This document shows positions 1 through 10,200 of a stretch of 64,000 bases of DNA, one piece after another. This DNA comes from Cohnella abietis (GTDB taxonomy: Bacteria > Bacillota > Bacilli > Paenibacillales > Paenibacillaceae). The position numbers were made by a program, and so were the translations under genes. A model generated the notes under the pieces. It ran no database searches, was not told the DNA's origin, and worked only from the letters and a program-made list of their open reading frames with translations. The stretch lies in NCBI RefSeq assembly GCF_004295585.1, contig NZ_AP019400.1, positions 4,438,001-4,502,000 of the forward strand, in the 5' to 3' direction. Positions within the stretch are counted from its first letter, which is position 1, and each line of letters opens with the position of its first letter.

Positions 1-245
1 GATAGCTTCTCATCCTTAACCAAATAATCTCCAACCATCTTGTAGCGACCCAGTACCCTTAGAAATTTAAGCTTGAGCAGCTTCCGCCCTGTCCGGATGG
101 AAACAATAAATTGGTGCTCGCTCTCGTTCCAGTACAAGGAATAGCCTTCCTGAATCAATTCACGAATCAAATTCTGAATTTGGCGACGATCAAATCGAAG
201 CTCCAGATTACAATATTCCACTTCATGACTGCGATTCACGGCCAT
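1..245 (-). CDS. Hypothetical protein, 3' part cut by window edge
   Basis: An open frame runs on the minus strand from an ATG at 243-245 to the window start, giving 81 residues with no stop. The start is supported by a strong purine-rich RBS (GGAGGGGG) just upstream. The protein begins MAVNRSHEVEYCNLEL and is rich in charged and aromatic residues, with no signal peptide or membrane segment. I do not recognise the family. It is transcribed away from the ABC operon that ends at 426, and its C terminus lies outside the window. Confidence 0.6.
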   Translation of the reverse strand, partial: MAVNRSHEVEYCNLELRFDRRQIQNLIRELIQEGYSLYWNESEHQFIVSIRTGRKLLKLKFLRVLGRYKMVGDYLVKDEKL

Positions 246-380
246 CCCCCCTCCTGCTTTTATCGCATGGTTTGAGATATTGACCGAATTGTCTGACTAT
301 TGCCGCTTACTTATATCTTATACTCCATCTTATGTAATGGCAACTTGGTTTCTTGACTATTTTCTCGCACATTTTATACA

Positions 381-412
381 AAAATTCCGCTCCGGTATAA
401 CCGAAGCGAAAT
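381..412 (-). terminator. Rho-independent terminator of the LnrLMN-like operon
   Basis: On the minus strand a roughly 10-bp stem (TTCGCTTCGG against CCGGAGCGGAA, with G-T wobbles) closes a short loop and is followed by five T residues. It lies just after the stop of the last ABC permease at 426. Confidence 0.7.
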
Positions 413-425
413 TAACGAGTTAGTA

Positions 426-1583
426 TTAGCTTTGGGCAGGTCTTAGAACATAGGAACCAAATGCCAACAGCACAGCTGCAAAAAGAAGCAATATACCGAG
501 CTCCAAGCCGATATCAGACAACGTGGAACCGAATGAAGCTCGCTCCATAGCAACAATGGCCCACCTCTGTGGCGTGAAGCTTGAGAGCTTCTGCATAAAT
601 TCAGGCATCATCGACACCGGCCAGAAACAGCCTCCGATCATACACGTCGGGATGACCACCAAATTGTTAATGCTCCCTAGATTGGCACTATTCTTGACAA
701 TTCCAGCAACTGCAGAAGAGATGCCAACTGCTGCGAGCAAGAAAAATTCCATAATAATGAGCAGCTTACCAAACGAAAGTCCAAAATCAAATCCAATGAC
801 ATAGCGAGTGACAGCTAATATTAGAACCAACTGTAGCGTCCCGAGAATTAAGCAGCCTAGAAAGTTACCAAGTGCAATCTCAAAGGCCCTCACTGGTGCA
901 GTGAACATTCTTGCCATCGTCCGGTTACCCCGGTCCTCCATAATGCCGTGTATCGATTGATTAGCCAAAATCATAATGAACAAAAGTGTTAGACCAACTA
1001 CCAGAACAAAGGCATTATTGTACGTATTAACTATTTTCGTATGGATGACAGGGATGCCCCACTCCTCCTGCTGTTGCAGGAGCTCAGGAACTAGCTGATC
1101 TTTCCGCTGCGTTTCTTCTCCGGATAGTGAAACGAGCTGAACGCTTTGGGCTATTTTCCCCGTTGCCTCCTTAAGCGTAATCCCAAGAGAGGCGCTCCAT
1201 AGCTGTTCATTTTTGCGAAACAGATTAACTTCTATCGGATCACCAGCTAGCATTTTCTCCGTGAAGCCAGCAGGTATATGGATTAGCCCAGCCCATTTGC
1301 CATCATAAACATTATTTTTTAGTTGCTCTAGTTTAGCTGTACTAGGGTCCTGCATTTCAATTTGATAGCTATCAATGGATTGAACAGATTGTATAATGCG
1401 ATCGCCCATCCAACTCTGATCTTCATTTAGAACAGCAATTAGAGCCTTGTCATCTGATGCTTTACCGAACAAACCAATAATTCCAGAAATAACGATAATG
1501 GGTAAGAGAACTAACATTATGATGCTTTTACGAGTACCAATTGTTCTTTTAATAATGAGCCTTGCAATAAATAAGCTGTTCAT
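426..1583 (-). CDS. ABC-2 type exporter permease (LnrN-like)
   Basis: This 385-residue protein has the ABC-2 permease layout: one N-terminal membrane helix (about residues 15-40), a large extracellular domain to about residue 190, then five more hydrophobic helices and a short tail. Its ATG overlaps the stop of the preceding permease by four bases (ATGA), so the two are translationally coupled and probably form a heterodimer in the membrane with the ATPase at 2744. Gene order and protein lengths match LnrL-LnrM-LnrN of Bacillus subtilis, the linearmycin resistance exporter, and the divergent kinase/regulator pair matches LnrJK. That substrate is inference; any amphipathic antibiotic or lipid is possible. 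Confidence 0.85.
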   Translation of the reverse strand: MNSLFIARLIIKRTIGTRKSIIMLVLLPIIVISGIIGLFGKASDDKALIAVLNEDQSWMGDRIIQSVQSIDSYQIEMQDPSTAKLEQLKNNVYDGKWAGLIHIPAGFTEKMLAGDPIEVNLFRKNEQLWSASLGITLKEATGKIAQSVQLVSLSGEETQRKDQLVPELLQQQEEWGIPVIHTKIVNTYNNAFVLVVGLTLLFIMILANQSIHGIMEDRGNRTMARMFTAPVRAFEIALGNFLGCLILGTLQLVLILAVTRYVIGFDFGLSFGKLLIIMEFFLLAAVGISSAVAGIVKNSANLGSINNLVVIPTCMIGGCFWPVSMMPEFMQKLSSFTPQRWAIVAMERASFGSTLSDIGLELGILLLFAAVLLAFGSYVLRPAQS

Positions 1584-2713
1584 GACAAGGCCACCGCCTT
1601 TCGAAATCTTACAATTGATAATCCAATAAGTACTAGCGTAATCGCGCTTAAGATTGTGACAGCCTGCCAGCTCTCAGATAAGCTTCCTCCAGCCATCATG
1701 CGGCGGAGCGCTTCATTGGCCCAATGATTGATGGTGAACTTTCCAATTCTCCGAATGCTAGCCCCTAAATCAACAATCATCCCCCCGCTTAGGAAGGTCA
1801 TTACAATAATCAATAGACTGAAAATAGACTCAATCCCTCTGCGGCTTCTAATGAACGAGGAGATAATAATCGCAAAGCTCACCGTTGCCATAGAAACCAG
1901 TACACAAACGAGTGCAATTCCTCCATAATCCGTTCCCCAATTCACACCATATATCTCTTTAGTGAACAAAATAATAAAGGCAGCTTGGATAAAGGAAAAC
2001 ATTGTTACCCCTATTAATTTGCCTAACAGCATCGTATTCAGAGATACTGGCATCGCATACAGCCTTAGTAATGTTCCTGTATCCCTCTCTTTCGTAATCC
2101 CAATCGCTCCTGTCATTCCCGAATACAACATAAACATAACCAAATAAGCAACTGAATTGTACTGAAGTGCCGAAAACTTATTGAAATCTGTTATGTCGCC
2201 TGAAACAAGATTGCCGATTTGAACCAAGGAGCGAGAGCTAGCCAATTCTTTCTGACTGCTATTAACCTGATCTTGTGTCAGCTGCGGAAGCAGTATTTGA
2301 GCCGATTGGATGATGTTCCTATCCGCTATAAACCGATTCAGCATCGATTCTGCAATCATATTACGCTCCGTGAATTTGCCTGGATAGAGGTGGATCTCTC
2401 CTTCCACTACCACAAATCCGTAATCTGATTTACCCGAGAGCAAATCATCCTGAACCTCATCCACACTATCGCGTATTCGAGAATCCAAATAAGAGCTAAC
2501 CTCAGCAGATGTTAAATATTGCTTAGCCGATAAGCTTAATTCATCATTTTCCGCTGAATATATAGAGAGCTTCACAGCCCTAGTATCACCATCCAAAGCA
2601 TTGCCTAATAGAAAAATGAGCAATAAAGGAAGCACCAGCAGCATTAAAATAACAGTACGAATTCTAATAAGCTGATTGATCTCGTTCCATGCCATTAACA
2701 GCACTAATCTCAT
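1580..2713 (-). CDS. ABC-2 type exporter permease (LnrM-like)
   Basis: This 377-residue ABC-2 permease has an N-terminal helix at about residues 18-38, an extracellular domain to about residue 180, and a C-terminal block of membrane helices. It is the second gene of the operon and overlaps the next permease by four bases. About 30 bases separate it from the ATPase gene. Two different permeases with one ATPase is the heteromeric arrangement of the LnrLMN and YvfRS-like exporters. Sequence identity to its partner is low, as is usual for the pair. The substrate cannot be read from the sequence. Confidence 0.85.
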   Translation of the reverse strand: MRLVLLMAWNEINQLIRIRTVILMLLVLPLLLIFLLGNALDGDTRAVKLSIYSAENDELSLSAKQYLTSAEVSSYLDSRIRDSVDEVQDDLLSGKSDYGFVVVEGEIHLYPGKFTERNMIAESMLNRFIADRNIIQSAQILLPQLTQDQVNSSQKELASSRSLVQIGNLVSGDITDFNKFSALQYNSVAYLVMFMLYSGMTGAIGITKERDTGTLLRLYAMPVSLNTMLLGKLIGVTMFSFIQAAFIILFTKEIYGVNWGTDYGGIALVCVLVSMATVSFAIIISSFIRSRRGIESIFSLLIIVMTFLSGGMIVDLGASIRRIGKFTINHWANEALRRMMAGGSLSESWQAVTILSAITLVLIGLSIVRFRKAVALS

Positions 2714-2743
2714 GATTATATTCCTCCTTCCTCTTCCCAGTCG

Positions 2744-3688
2744 TTAAACCCCATCACGCAAGGTGTGCCCAGTCATGGACAAAAATAAGCTTTCTAAATC
2801 CGGCTCTACCCGAGTTAGCTTCTGTAGTGCCAGACCATGCTTACTTAGAATGAACAAGATGTCTTGAAGATACGTCTGCGACTCTTGTAGCACGAGCTCC
2901 AGCTTGCTATCCTCTCTCCGTTGGAAAAAAGTGATCCGTGGATGCGTGCGAATTTCTTCTGCGGCTTCCTCCGTGAACCGGTTGCATTCCAGCATCAACC
3001 GTTCCTTAAGCCCGGCTTGCTGAATAAGCTCCTCCTTTGTCCCATGTGCGACAAGCTTACCCTGATCCATAATCCCAATTCTGGTGCTAATGGCTTCGAC
3101 TTCTTCCATGTAGTGGCTCGTATAAATAATAGTCGACCCCATGGCGTTAAGCTTTTTAACCGATTCTAGAATATGGTTACGGGATTGAGGGTCTATGCCG
3201 ACCGTTGGCTCATCCATAATAATTAATTTGGGCCTATGCATAATTGAACATGCGATATTCAATCTTCTCTTCATCCCTCCGGAAAAGGACTGCGGCTTAT
3301 CTTTGGCATACTTCTGTAGCCCAGTAAATTCGAGCGCCTCTTCTACCCTTTCCTTCAGCAGGCTACCTTTAAGCCCATATAGTCTAGCGAAAAAGGTTAC
3401 ATTCTCACGCGCAGTTAACAAAGGGTAGATCGCCAGCTCCTGTGGCACAAGTCCAAGCCGCCGTTTAACCTCAAGCGGGTTCTTTGCCGTGGAATATCCA
3501 TCGAGCGTAATTTCACCGCCATCAAGTGAAAGTAACCCAGCAAGCAAATGAATTGTCGTGCTTTTGCCTGCGCCATTAGGACCTAATAGCCCGAATATTT
3601 CACCTTGAGTAATTTCTAGATTTAAATGATTAACACTTATATTTGTTTCGTATCTTTTAACGACTCCTTTGAATTCAACCAATGCCAT
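2744..3688 (-). CDS. ABC exporter ATPase (LnrL-like)
   Basis: A 314-residue DrrA/CcmA-type ATPase with all the cassette motifs: Walker A GPNGAGKS at residues 36-43, signature SFSGGMKRR near 134-142, Walker B LIIMDEPT at 155-162 and an H-loop in TSHYMEE near 195. The C-terminal 90 residues form the extra domain usual in antibiotic-export ATPases. It powers the two permeases encoded downstream. It is the first gene of the operon and diverges from the sensor kinase at 3847 across a 158-bp region, so the two-component system very likely controls it, as LnrJK controls lnrLMN in B. subtilis. Confidence 0.9.
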   Translation of the reverse strand: MALVEFKGVVKRYETNISVNHLNLEITQGEIFGLLGPNGAGKSTTIHLLAGLLSLDGGEITLDGYSTAKNPLEVKRRLGLVPQELAIYPLLTARENVTFFARLYGLKGSLLKERVEEALEFTGLQKYAKDKPQSFSGGMKRRLNIACSIMHRPKLIIMDEPTVGIDPQSRNHILESVKKLNAMGSTIIYTSHYMEEVEAISTRIGIMDQGKLVAHGTKEELIQQAGLKERLMLECNRFTEEAAEEIRTHPRITFFQRREDSKLELVLQESQTYLQDILFILSKHGLALQKLTRVEPDLESLFLSMTGHTLRDGV

Positions 3689-3782
3689 AACGGAAAGCCC
3701 CTCTCCAACCTTATTTATTCCATTGTAAACGACAGCATCTCATCCAACAGGTACACTGAGTCACCTTCTTAATCGTTATAAG

Positions 3783-3813
3783 GTGACAAAAGTCATTTAC
3801 TGAATGCTATAAT
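3783..3813 (+). promoter_or_regulatory. Sigma-A-like promoter for the kinase/regulator pair
   Basis: A perfect TATAAT at 3808-3813 is preceded by GTGACA/TGACAA at 3783-3789 with 18-19 bp spacing, 34 bp before the kinase start. The rest of 3689-3782 must hold the promoter of the divergent exporter and the operator of the response regulator, but I could not fix either. Confidence 0.5.
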
Positions 3814-3846
3814 GTTCTCAACCCTGATCCCGGAAGGAGCGCCTGC

Positions 3847-4995
3847 ATGCGGCAGCTGCTTGTCTGGTTGCAGCATCTGCTCATCGTGCTGCCTGCCATT
3901 GCCACCGTTTACGTAATATCCATACCTTCAATAGCTACTTATGTAGCTTATCTGTTGTTTGCCCTTCTGCTCGTAAGGATTACTGAGCTAGCACCACGAT
4001 TTAGTTACTTGCTAGTACCTATTGAGATAATAGGCTTCGGATGGTTATCCTACACCTACGGCGGACTGTTATTTTTTCTTCTCTATTCCAGCTTAGTTTC
4101 AATCTTCCTCTATTTTCGCAGACCTATTGAGATTGTGTCCTTGGTACTTCTCACTAATGTTGCGTTGAACGTAGCTTCTCACCAAGAAGATTCGCTTCAT
4201 ATTTGGATTGTGAATTTAACTTGGCTAGCACTAACATTGCTGTTAGTGGCCATTCAAGCCATGACACGCAAACAGCTTCAGCTTGAGCGCAGCTATGAAA
4301 CACTATCCTTGAAGCAAGATATTGTTGAACAGGAGCTTACAAGAACGCTGGAGTACGCTAGGAAGATCGAGGATTATGCACAGGTTCAGGAGCGTGGCCG
4401 CATTGCCACTGAGCTCCACGATGATTTAGGCCACCGACTCATTCGCGTTAAGATGATGACGGAAGCGGCGCTACAGCTCCTGGAACGGGATCCTAAGAAA
4501 GCTAACCATATGATTGAGCAGGTTCGCGATCAATTGGAAGAGAGTATGAACAATATGCGCTATACTGTTCGGAAGCTCCAGCCCAAGGAAGCAAGCAATG
4601 CAAGACGTTACGCGTTACATAGATTAATTGAGGATGCTGGAAGAGACTTGCAAATCGATGTTTCTTTCGACATAACGGGCAAGCCTTTTCCACTTTATCC
4701 GAGCGTGGAATATGTTTTGTACCGGAATGCACAAGAAGCCATCACCAACGCCGTCCGACATGGCGGTGCATCAACTGTTGAAATCGTAGTTGATTTCACT
4801 TCTGATCAAATAACAATGAGCATTACGAACAACGGCAAGCTTCCAGATGCAGTTGCATTTGGAATGGGTCTAAGAGGGATGCAGGAAAGACTAACCCTGT
4901 TAGGCGGCCAGCTTGTTGTGTCACTAGAACACGGATTTGTCATTACGACTATTGTGCCCTACCATGAAACAACGCCACCAATAGAAGGAGAATAG
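3847..4995 (+). CDS. Membrane sensor histidine kinase, NarL/LnrJ type
   Basis: A 382-residue kinase with about five or six short membrane helices packed in residues 1-140 and almost no extracellular loop, a coiled linker at about 145-180, a HisKA_3 dimerisation domain with the phosphorylated His in ELHDDLGH (His191), and a HATPase_c domain with an N-box NAQEAITNAVRHG near 295. The C-terminal glycine-rich motif is GMGLRGMQERL. Sensors with this compact membrane domain (LiaS, DesK, LnrJ) detect membrane or lipid-targeting compounds. The regulator gene follows after three bases. The start ATG has an RBS GGAAGGAG eight bases upstream. Confidence 0.88.
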   Translation: MRQLLVWLQHLLIVLPAIATVYVISIPSIATYVAYLLFALLLVRITELAPRFSYLLVPIEIIGFGWLSYTYGGLLFFLLYSSLVSIFLYFRRPIEIVSLVLLTNVALNVASHQEDSLHIWIVNLTWLALTLLLVAIQAMTRKQLQLERSYETLSLKQDIVEQELTRTLEYARKIEDYAQVQERGRIATELHDDLGHRLIRVKMMTEAALQLLERDPKKANHMIEQVRDQLEESMNNMRYTVRKLQPKEASNARRYALHRLIEDAGRDLQIDVSFDITGKPFPLYPSVEYVLYRNAQEAITNAVRHGGASTVEIVVDFTSDQITMSITNNGKLPDAVAFGMGLRGMQERLTLLGGQLVVSLEHGFVITTIVPYHETTPPIEGE

Positions 4996-4998
4996 CCC

Positions 4999-5661
4999 TT
5001 GATACAAGTACTCATAGTTGACGATGATCCCTTCATTCGCGAAAGCCTGAATGTCATATTAGATCTTGATCCCGAGTTACAAATCGTTGGGACTTGCGGA
5101 AATGGTGAGGAAGCCTATCAATTCGCTAAGCAGCAATCGGGTATTGATATTGTACTCATGGATATCCGAATGCCCATTTGCGACGGAGTAGAAGGTACGC
5201 GAAAGCTCAAGCAGCTGGATAAACCACCATCCGTGCTTATTCTCACTACCTTCGATGATGATGAATATATCGTTCAAGCTATTCGCAATGGCGCGAATGG
5301 CTATTTACTTAAAAATGTCCCCCCAGCACGAATTATTTCTGGCATTAAATCAGTATTCGAAGGCAATCATCTGATCCATCCCGATATTGCACGCAAGCTA
5401 GCAGGCATGCTCGATTTACGCGGAAGCCATGCTGAACAAGCATCTAAACCAGATAAGACTGAAAAAGATCTGGCAGCACTTGGTTTAACTCCAGCCGAGC
5501 AAGACATTATTCGTTTGATCGCAGAGGGTAATTCCAACAAAGAAATTGCTGGCGCACTTTTCTTAAGTGAAGGCACTGTCAAAAACTATATTTCCGAAAT
5601 ATTAAGCAAATTAGCTTTACGCGACCGTACGCAAATCGCTATTTTTTATTTGAAAAAATAA
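4999..5661 (+). CDS. Response regulator, NarL/LuxR family (LnrK-like)
   Basis: A 220-residue regulator starting at TTG, with an RBS AGAAGGAG at the end of the kinase gene. The receiver domain has the acidic pair VDDD at 8-10, the phospho-accepting Asp55 in VLMDIRMP, and the conserved Thr and Lys (LTTFDD, LLKN). The C-terminal LuxR helix-turn-helix spans about 155-215 (LTPAEQDIIRLIAEGNSNKEI). It is the cognate partner of the kinase at 3847 and probably activates the divergent ABC exporter. Confidence 0.9.
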   Translation: MIQVLIVDDDPFIRESLNVILDLDPELQIVGTCGNGEEAYQFAKQQSGIDIVLMDIRMPICDGVEGTRKLKQLDKPPSVLILTTFDDDEYIVQAIRNGANGYLLKNVPPARIISGIKSVFEGNHLIHPDIARKLAGMLDLRGSHAEQASKPDKTEKDLAALGLTPAEQDIIRLIAEGNSNKEIAGALFLSEGTVKNYISEILSKLALRDRTQIAIFYLKK

Positions 5662-5681
5662 CTACTAGGAGAAATGAGACA

Positions 5682-6323
5682 ATGAGTGCAATCGACACCG
5701 CCCTATTTACGGGCTTTAGTAGCAATGATTTTGATGTTTTTGAAATTGAAGGACTGGAGCCCCGTATGGAAGCTTTAATTGACCGGGTACGCCCTAAGTT
5801 AAATTCGCTCGGAGATCAGCTTGCTCGGTACCTCTCGCAAGCATGTGGGGAAGAAATGTTTGCCCATGTCGCTAAGCACGCTCGCCGTACCGTCAACCCG
5901 CCACATGACACTTGGGTAGCTTACGCCAACAACAAACGCGGGTACAAAGCGCATCCGCATTTTCAAATCGGGCTTTGGTCTACACATGTGTTCGTTCAAT
6001 TTGCAATCATTTATGAATGCCCTAGCAAAAATATTTTTGCAGAGCGTGCTCTGGCCGAGCTAGATTCCATTAGAAGTGCCGTACCTCCTCATTTCGTATG
6101 GTCTAAGGATCACATGGTTCCGACAGGGATGGTTCACGGTGAATTATCCGACGAACAGCTAAGTGAGCTGTTTACCCGATTAAAAACAGTAAAAGCCTCT
6201 GAGCTCACCTGCGGTATCCATCTTGGACGGACAGATGACTTGCTTAAGAACGGCGATGCGTTCATCCAACGTGCTGAGGAAACCTTCTCTACGCTTCTTC
6301 CGCTGTATCGGATGGCTTTTTAG
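5682..6323 (+). CDS. yktB: DUF1054 / UPF0637 protein, YktB
   Basis: This 213-residue cytosolic protein matches the YktB family from start to end in recalled motifs: FTGFSSNDFDVFEIEGLEPRM at the N terminus, the block TVNPPHDTWVAYANNKRGYK near 70-90 and FQIGLWSTHVFVQFAIIYE. No signal peptide or membrane segment is present. The RBS AGGAGA lies nine bases before the ATG, and the gene starts 20 bp after the response regulator, so it may be cotranscribed. Its biochemical role is unknown. A 51-bp tandem array starts straight after its stop. Confidence 0.85.
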   Translation: MSAIDTALFTGFSSNDFDVFEIEGLEPRMEALIDRVRPKLNSLGDQLARYLSQACGEEMFAHVAKHARRTVNPPHDTWVAYANNKRGYKAHPHFQIGLWSTHVFVQFAIIYECPSKNIFAERALAELDSIRSAVPPHFVWSKDHMVPTGMVHGELSDEQLSELFTRLKTVKASELTCGIHLGRTDDLLKNGDAFIQRAEETFSTLLPLYRMAF

Positions 6324-6330
6324 TCGGTTT

Positions 6331-7156
6331 TGTACGAGTTGTACGATTTTTTCGAGCTACTCGGTGAAATATGGCTTGATCGGTCGGCGTTGTACGATAT
6401 TTTCGAGCTACGTGGCATGAAACGGCTTGAATAGTGGGAGATGTACGATTTTTTCGAGTTGCTCGGTGAAATATGGCTTGATCGGTGGACGTTGTACGAT
6501 ATTTTCGAGTTACTCGGTTGGATACAGCTTGATCGGTGGGCGTTGTGCGAATTTTTCGAGGTACGTGGCTGGAAACAGCCTGATCGGTCGGCTTTGTACG
6601 ATATTTTCGAGCTACGTGGCTGGAAACGGCTTGATTATTGGGAAATGTACGATTTTTTCGAGCTACTCGGTTGGATACAGCTTGATCGGTCGGCGTTGTA
6701 CGATATTTTCGAGCTACGTGGCTTGAAACGGCTTGAATAGTGGGAGATGTACGAATTTTTCGAGCTGCTCAGTAGGATACGGCTTGATTGATGGGCGTTG
6801 TACGATATTTTCGAGCTAAGTGCTGGAAACAGCTTGAATAGTGGGAGATGTACGATTTTTTCGAGCTGCTCTGTTGGGATACGACTTGATTGGTGGGAAA
6901 TATACGATATTTTCGAGCTACTCGGTTGGATACAGCTTGATCCGTCGGCGTTGTACGATTTTTTCGAGCTACGTGGCTAGAAACGGCTTGATTAGTGGGA
7001 GATGTACGATTTTTTCGTGCTACTCGGTTGGATACAGCTTGATTGGTCGGTGTTGTACGATATTTTCGAGTTACTCGGTTGGATACAGCTTGATCGGTGG
7101 GCGTTGTGCGAATTTTTCGAGGTACGTGGCTGGAAACAGCCTGATCGGTAAGAGTT
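6331..7156. repeat. 51-bp minisatellite, about 16 tandem copies
   Basis: Units begin with TGTACGAT at 6340, 6391, 6442, 6493, 6544, 6595, 6646, 6697, 6748, 6799, 6849, 6901, 6952, 7003, 7054 and 7105. The period is 51 bp except for one 50-bp and one 52-bp unit, so frames are disturbed there. Units alternate between subtypes (CTACTCGGTTGG and CTACGTGGCTGG middles). A block of about 105 bp at 6491 recurs almost unchanged at 7052, which points to recent duplication or homogenisation. Because 51 is a multiple of three, several frames stay open and give 17-residue repeats, but none has an RBS and stops such as TAG interrupt them. I treat it as intergenic non-coding repeat. Confidence 0.9.
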
Positions 7157-7184
7157 GCGTATATGTTTCACAACTGGAATACCC

Positions 7185-7231
7185 AAAAAGGCGTTGGTAC
7201 AGGTAGATTATACCCGTACCAACGCCTTTTT
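7185..7231. terminator. Bidirectional terminator
   Basis: AAAAAGGCGTTGGTAC and GTACCAACGCCTTTTT form a perfect 16-bp stem around a short loop. It has T-runs on both strands and ends the RND pump gene on the minus strand, and anything reading out of the repeat array on the plus strand. Confidence 0.85.
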
Positions 7232-7251
7232 GACTTTGTGTGTCCCGCCGA

Positions 7252-10200
7252 CTATGCCGCAATATTCTGTTTAGTAGCGATTTCTTTACGTTGACGAGCA
7301 GACTTACGGAAATACAGCAGCTCGTAAAGGCACGGTACGATAACAAGCGTCAGTAGTGTTGAAACGACCAGACCACCGATTACGACGATAGCTAGGCTTT
7401 GAGAGACAATGCTCCCACCCTCTGCTGAGCCGAAGACAAGTGGTAGCATGGCACCGACTGTTGCAATTGCTGTCATTAGAATCGGGCGCATACGAGTTCC
7501 TGCAGCTTCTAGCAACGAAGCGCGGATGGTCATCTCTCTCTCTAGCTCGTTATGCTTCACACGGTCAATGAGTACTATCGCATTCGTAACAACGATACCG
7601 ATGAGCATGACGACACCAAAGATAGCAGTAAAGTCAGGCGTCACTCCTGTCACAATAAGACCAAGCACAGCACCAATCGGAACGAACGCGATTGAGCTAA
7701 TAATAGCGAGTGGAGCTTTTAATGTTTTGAAAGTAAATACCATAATCAAGTATACGATCCCTACAGACACAAGCATCATCATGAAGAGACTCATAATATC
7801 TGCTGACTGGTCGGCGGACGCCCCTCCTACATTCAGCTTAACGCCCTCTGGAGGCTTAACATCCTTTAATTGCTTATTGATCTCCGCTCCAACCTTAGAC
7901 AGCTGTGACGGCTCCACAGAAGCGGATACGCGAACATAGCTTTTGCCATCCTTTTGGAAAAATGTTGTTGCTTGCTCTTCTTTAACCCACTTTGCCACGC
8001 TCGATATCGGCTTAGGCCCCGCATCGGTCATAACAGTAAGCGAGGAAAGCTCATTTTCAGACTTGGGCTTCAAGCTTGGCTCGAGCAGAACTTCAACCAT
8101 CTGACCATCTAACGTAATTGAGCCTACTGGAATGGAGTTAAGCATTCCTTGCAGCTGTGTTGCAATATTCCCGGCTTTGGCTTCTGTCGGGTTGACTTCG
8201 AGCGTATATACCGTTTTCTTCTCTTGCTGGTTGCTCTCGACCTTTAGAACATCCTTGATCGGTTTAATCTTAGCTATGACTTCATCTGCCGTCTTACCGA
8301 TCATTTCTAGATTATCACCGGTAATATCGACAATAACCTGAGTGGAGCTTCCTCCTGACATGAAACCACCGGTTGCAGTAATCAGCTCAGCTCCTGGGTA
8401 ATGGGCACCCTCCGATTTAACTGCCTCCATAACCTTCGCGGCATCAGCGCCCTTTTTCATTTTCAACATATACGATACAAGCGTTGGGGATGATACTGAG
8501 CCATATTTGGCAGCATCCGCACTATTACCGTTCCCCATCGTAACCCAGTCAACCTCTTCCCGGTTCATCAGAAAGGTTTCGAGCTTATGACCGTTCTCCA
8601 ATACTTGTGCAACTGGCGTATCCGGTTTATATTCCAGACTAACCGTGAGGTTCTCTGCACTTGATGTATCAATCGCACCTTTCGGCATTACCACGTATGT
8701 CCCAATGGAAGCGATCAAGAGTACAAAGGCTCCGATAATTGGCAACCACTTATGACGTAAGTTCCATTCGAGCAAACGGACGAAACGTTGGGACGGCTGG
8801 TGCTCTTTGATCTTGGAATTTCTCAACACCCCAGCACTCATGAGAGGAATAAGTGTCAAAGCAACAAGTAAAGAGGACAACAATGAGTAGGTCATCGTTA
8901 AAGCAAACGGGAGCAAGAACGATTGCAGACCACCCCTAAGCAAGCTCATCGGCAAGAATACAGCAATCGTAGTCAGAGTAGATGCCGTAATCGCTCTTGC
9001 AACCTCTTTGGTTGCATCGATAACTAATTCTGAAGAGAACTTTTCTTTCTGCAGCCTGCGGAAAATATTTTCAATGACAACGATGCTATCATCGACTAAA
9101 CGTCCGACAGCAACTGCCACCCCGCCCAGCGTGAGAATATTAAGCGTAATTCCGGACAAATCAAGTAAGTATAGTGTCATCGCTAGTGATAGCGGAATCG
9201 ATACGATCGTGACAAGAGTAGCACGCACATTGCGCATAAAGATTAGAATGACAATTGTAGCGAACAACGCACCGAGAAGAACCTCTCTCATCATGCTATT
9301 GACTGAATGTACGACCTGATCAGATGTACTGACCATGACTTTCATGTTTACCGCTTTGTTTTCTTCGTTATACTTCTCGATAATTTTGTCTACGCCTTGG
9401 CCAACCTTCACCGCATTGGAGTTAGCTCCTTTGGAGATGACATATTCCAGCGCATCCTTACCGTCGATCCGGAAGAGACTCTCCTTCGCATTATTGAAAG
9501 TCACGTTAGCTACATCGCCCAGCTTAACTCCCTCAGCAACTGGAAGCTTCTTTACGGATTCCAAATCCTGTAGGCTTGCCGAGACATTCAAGTTCACGAT
9601 TTGACCATCCAATGTGCTCTCGCCAATGGAGGCAGCCGCGTCACGTCCTTGAAGTACGCCGTAAAGCGCCTCAAGCGGGACACCTCTGGCTGCAAGCTTC
9701 TCTACATCAGGAATAATACTAACCTTCGGCAATGACTTGCCGGACAGCTGGACTTCACCAACGCCGTCAATGGCTTTGAATTCATCAAGCACCTGCTGCT
9801 CCAGAATTTCTTTCTGCGCGTCGCTAACACCATCGTTGAAGGTCAGAGTGACGAAGGAAATAGGAATCATTGAGGTGTTAAATTGTACAACATACGGCGG
9901 CGATACGTTAGCTGGAAGCTGAACGGAATTGACAGCCTTCTCAACCTCCAGCTTTGCTTCCTTCATATTCGTGTTAGAATCAAAATTCAGATTGACCTGT
10001 GAGAAGCCGTCTCCCGATGATGAGAAGGTATTCGTCTTCCCTTTAATCGCGGATAATGATTTCTCAAGTGGCCCTGTAACCGCTCTGTCCATAGAGGAAG
10101 CGTTATACCCCGGTCCGATGACTGAGACAGTTACTTGTGGATTATCTGCCTCTGGCAGAAACTCCATAGGTAGCTTGGTGTAGCTAAGCACCCCCATAGC

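Noticed and set aside
6427..7206. Open frames of 60-121 residues inside the 51-bp repeat on both strands
   Set aside because: The period is a multiple of three, so frames stay open by default. There is no RBS, several frames are open together, and two indels break them.
7409..7939. 176-residue plus-strand frame opposite the RND pump
   Set aside because: Antisense shadow of a strongly supported gene.
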